Shown piece after piece: positions 57,860-58,507 of a DNA stretch of 58,507 bases (position 1 is the stretch's first letter; each line of letters starts with the position of its first letter). The DNA comes from JAEUJM01 sp044221555. GTDB taxonomy: Bacteria; Actinomycetota; Acidimicrobiia; Acidimicrobiales; DATDAH01. The position numbers and the translations under genes were made by a program. Location of the stretch: positions 1-58,507 of the forward strand of contig JBGAOY010000025.1 of NCBI GenBank assembly GCA_044221555.1. The letters run 5' to 3'. The notes below the pieces were generated by a model. That model saw nothing but the letters and a program-made list of their open reading frames with translations. It ran no database searches and was not told where the DNA came from.

Positions 57860-58507
57860 ATGAAGCTCGAAGACGTCGACCTGTGCGACCTGGACCGCTT
57901 CGCGCGAGCCGAGCACCACGAGATGTTCTCGGTGCTGCGCGCCGAAGATCCGGTGCACTGGACGCCCGAGCCCGACGGGCCCGGCTTCTGGTCGATCACG
58001 AAGCACGCCGACCTGGTGGCGGTGAACCGCGACCACGAGACCTTCAGCGCCGAGCAGGGTGGCATCACCCTGCACGAGTTCGACGAGGAGCCCGCGGCCG
58101 TGGACATGCGCGGGAAGATCATGGTGATGACCGACCCGCCGCGCCACACGCGGTACCGGTTGCTCGTCAACAAGGGCTTCACGCCCCGGATGATCGGCAT
58201 GCTCGAGGCCCACCTCGCCTACCGGGCCGAGCTCATCGTCGACTCCGTGATCGAGCGGGGCGAGTGCGAGTTCGTCACCGACCTCGCCGCCGAGCTGCCC
58301 CTCCAGGCCATCGCCGAGATCATGGGGGTGCCCCAGGAGGAGCGCCACCTGCTCTTCGAGTGGTCGAACGCCATGATCGGCGCCGACGACCCCGAGTACA
58401 ACAAGGACGAGAGCAACCGGGCCGTCGCCCAGGGCGCCGCCGCCGAGCTGTACCTCTACGCCAGTGCCCTCGGCGACGCCCGGCGGGACGACCCTCGCGA
58501 CGACGTC
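57860..58507 (+). CDS. Cytochrome P450 (3' end outside window)
   Basis: The first 216 codons of a P450 are present and the frame is open at the right edge. N-terminal FARAEHHEMFSVLRAEDPVH, then PGFWSITKHADLVAVNRDHE and the C-helix MTDPPRHTRYRLLVNKGFTP; later AELPLQAIAEIMGVPQEERH and NAMIGADDPEYNKDESNRAV. These stretches resemble the actinobacterial CYP124/125/142 group that oxidises steroid side chains or branched lipids. The heme-binding Cys region is not in the window. It is divergent from the DinB-MOSC gene. Confidence 0.9.
   Translation, partial: MKLEDVDLCDLDRFARAEHHEMFSVLRAEDPVHWTPEPDGPGFWSITKHADLVAVNRDHETFSAEQGGITLHEFDEEPAAVDMRGKIMVMTDPPRHTRYRLLVNKGFTPRMIGMLEAHLAYRAELIVDSVIERGECEFVTDLAAELPLQAIAEIMGVPQEERHLLFEWSNAMIGADDPEYNKDESNRAVAQGAAAELYLYASALGDARRDDPRDDV

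Noticed and set aside
1..58507. Riboswitches, rRNA genes, IS elements, origins of replication
   Set aside because: No transposase, rRNA or DnaA-box cluster was seen, and no leader resembles a riboswitch class that I can recognise by eye.

Overview
The window is about 58.5 kb of very GC-rich DNA with dense, short-spaced genes, many GTG starts, 4-nt stop/start overlaps and apparently leaderless promoters. The gene content fits a free-living, lipid- and steroid-degrading actinobacterium: a PPOX-fold protein of a type that is often F420-dependent, a wax ester synthase/DGAT, an Ltp2/MaoC/DUF35 module, a HAPMO-like Baeyer-Villiger monooxygenase, DUF6328 and DUF2510-type proteins and a cytochrome P450. 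My best guess is the class Acidimicrobiia, inferred from gene content only. No phage, plasmid, IS element or CRISPR array was seen. The first 2.7 kb (GGDEF/EAL and TetR genes) is visibly less GC-rich than the rest and may have a different origin.

Layout. 1-2.7 kb: c-di-GMP enzyme (5' end outside the window) and a TetR regulator. 2.7-5.1 kb: a frameshifted VOC gene, a PPOX-fold protein and a degenerate SDR. 5.05-5.9 kb: two unrelated tandem-repeat arrays (about 151 bp and 76 bp units), the first built from the SDR gene's own 3' end. 5.9-10.2 kb: an FtsX-type permease without an ATPase, and a GH30-like lipoprotein. 10.4-11.5 kb: TetR plus SnoaL-like pair. 11.5-14.2 kb: four translationally coupled genes (MaoC, DUF35, MaoC, Ltp2-like thiolase) resembling the steroid side-chain hydratase/aldolase with ChsH2 split in two. 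14.3-19.4 kb: a secreted beta-propeller/SLH-like protein, a membrane protein and a divergent XRE-STAND regulator with a three-half-site operator between them. 19.4-24.5 kb: secreted alpha/beta hydrolase, NTF2-like protein, ABC-2 exporter, NADAR protein, a DUF3303-like and a DUF6328 protein.

24.5-29.9 kb: a divergent lipid/regulation cluster (HxlR-patatin against PaaI thioesterase-cNMP-binding protein), then a sigma factor with a membrane partner and a serine hydrolase. 29.9-35.5 kb: WS/DGAT, UppP, HAPMO-like monooxygenase, acyl-CoA thioesterase. 35.6-41.1 kb: ABC exporter, a two-gene nucleotidyltransferase module, a canonical SDR and a double-hotdog thioesterase. 41.1-46.9 kb: glycoside hydrolases GH20 and GH31, a small DUF2510-like membrane protein and a PPOX-fold protein. 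47-51 kb: PH-domain membrane protein, PemK/MazF toxin-antitoxin pair, sulfotransferase, secreted protein, tRNA-Ala(UGC). 51.2-55 kb: two ABC exporters, one preceded by two small coupled ORFs and one whose ATPase and permease genes are linked by a repeat-encoded mini-ORF. 55.2-58.5 kb: LamG-like secreted protein, NTF2-like protein, DinB-MOSC fusion and the 5' part of a cytochrome P450.

Recurring themes are (i) in-frame 12- or 15-bp minisatellites in the N-terminal codons of several genes, often right at a coupled gene junction; (ii) a promoter layout in which a -10 box of the form TAnnnT lies 6-7 nt before the start codon; and (iii) two families of dispersed intergenic palindromes.
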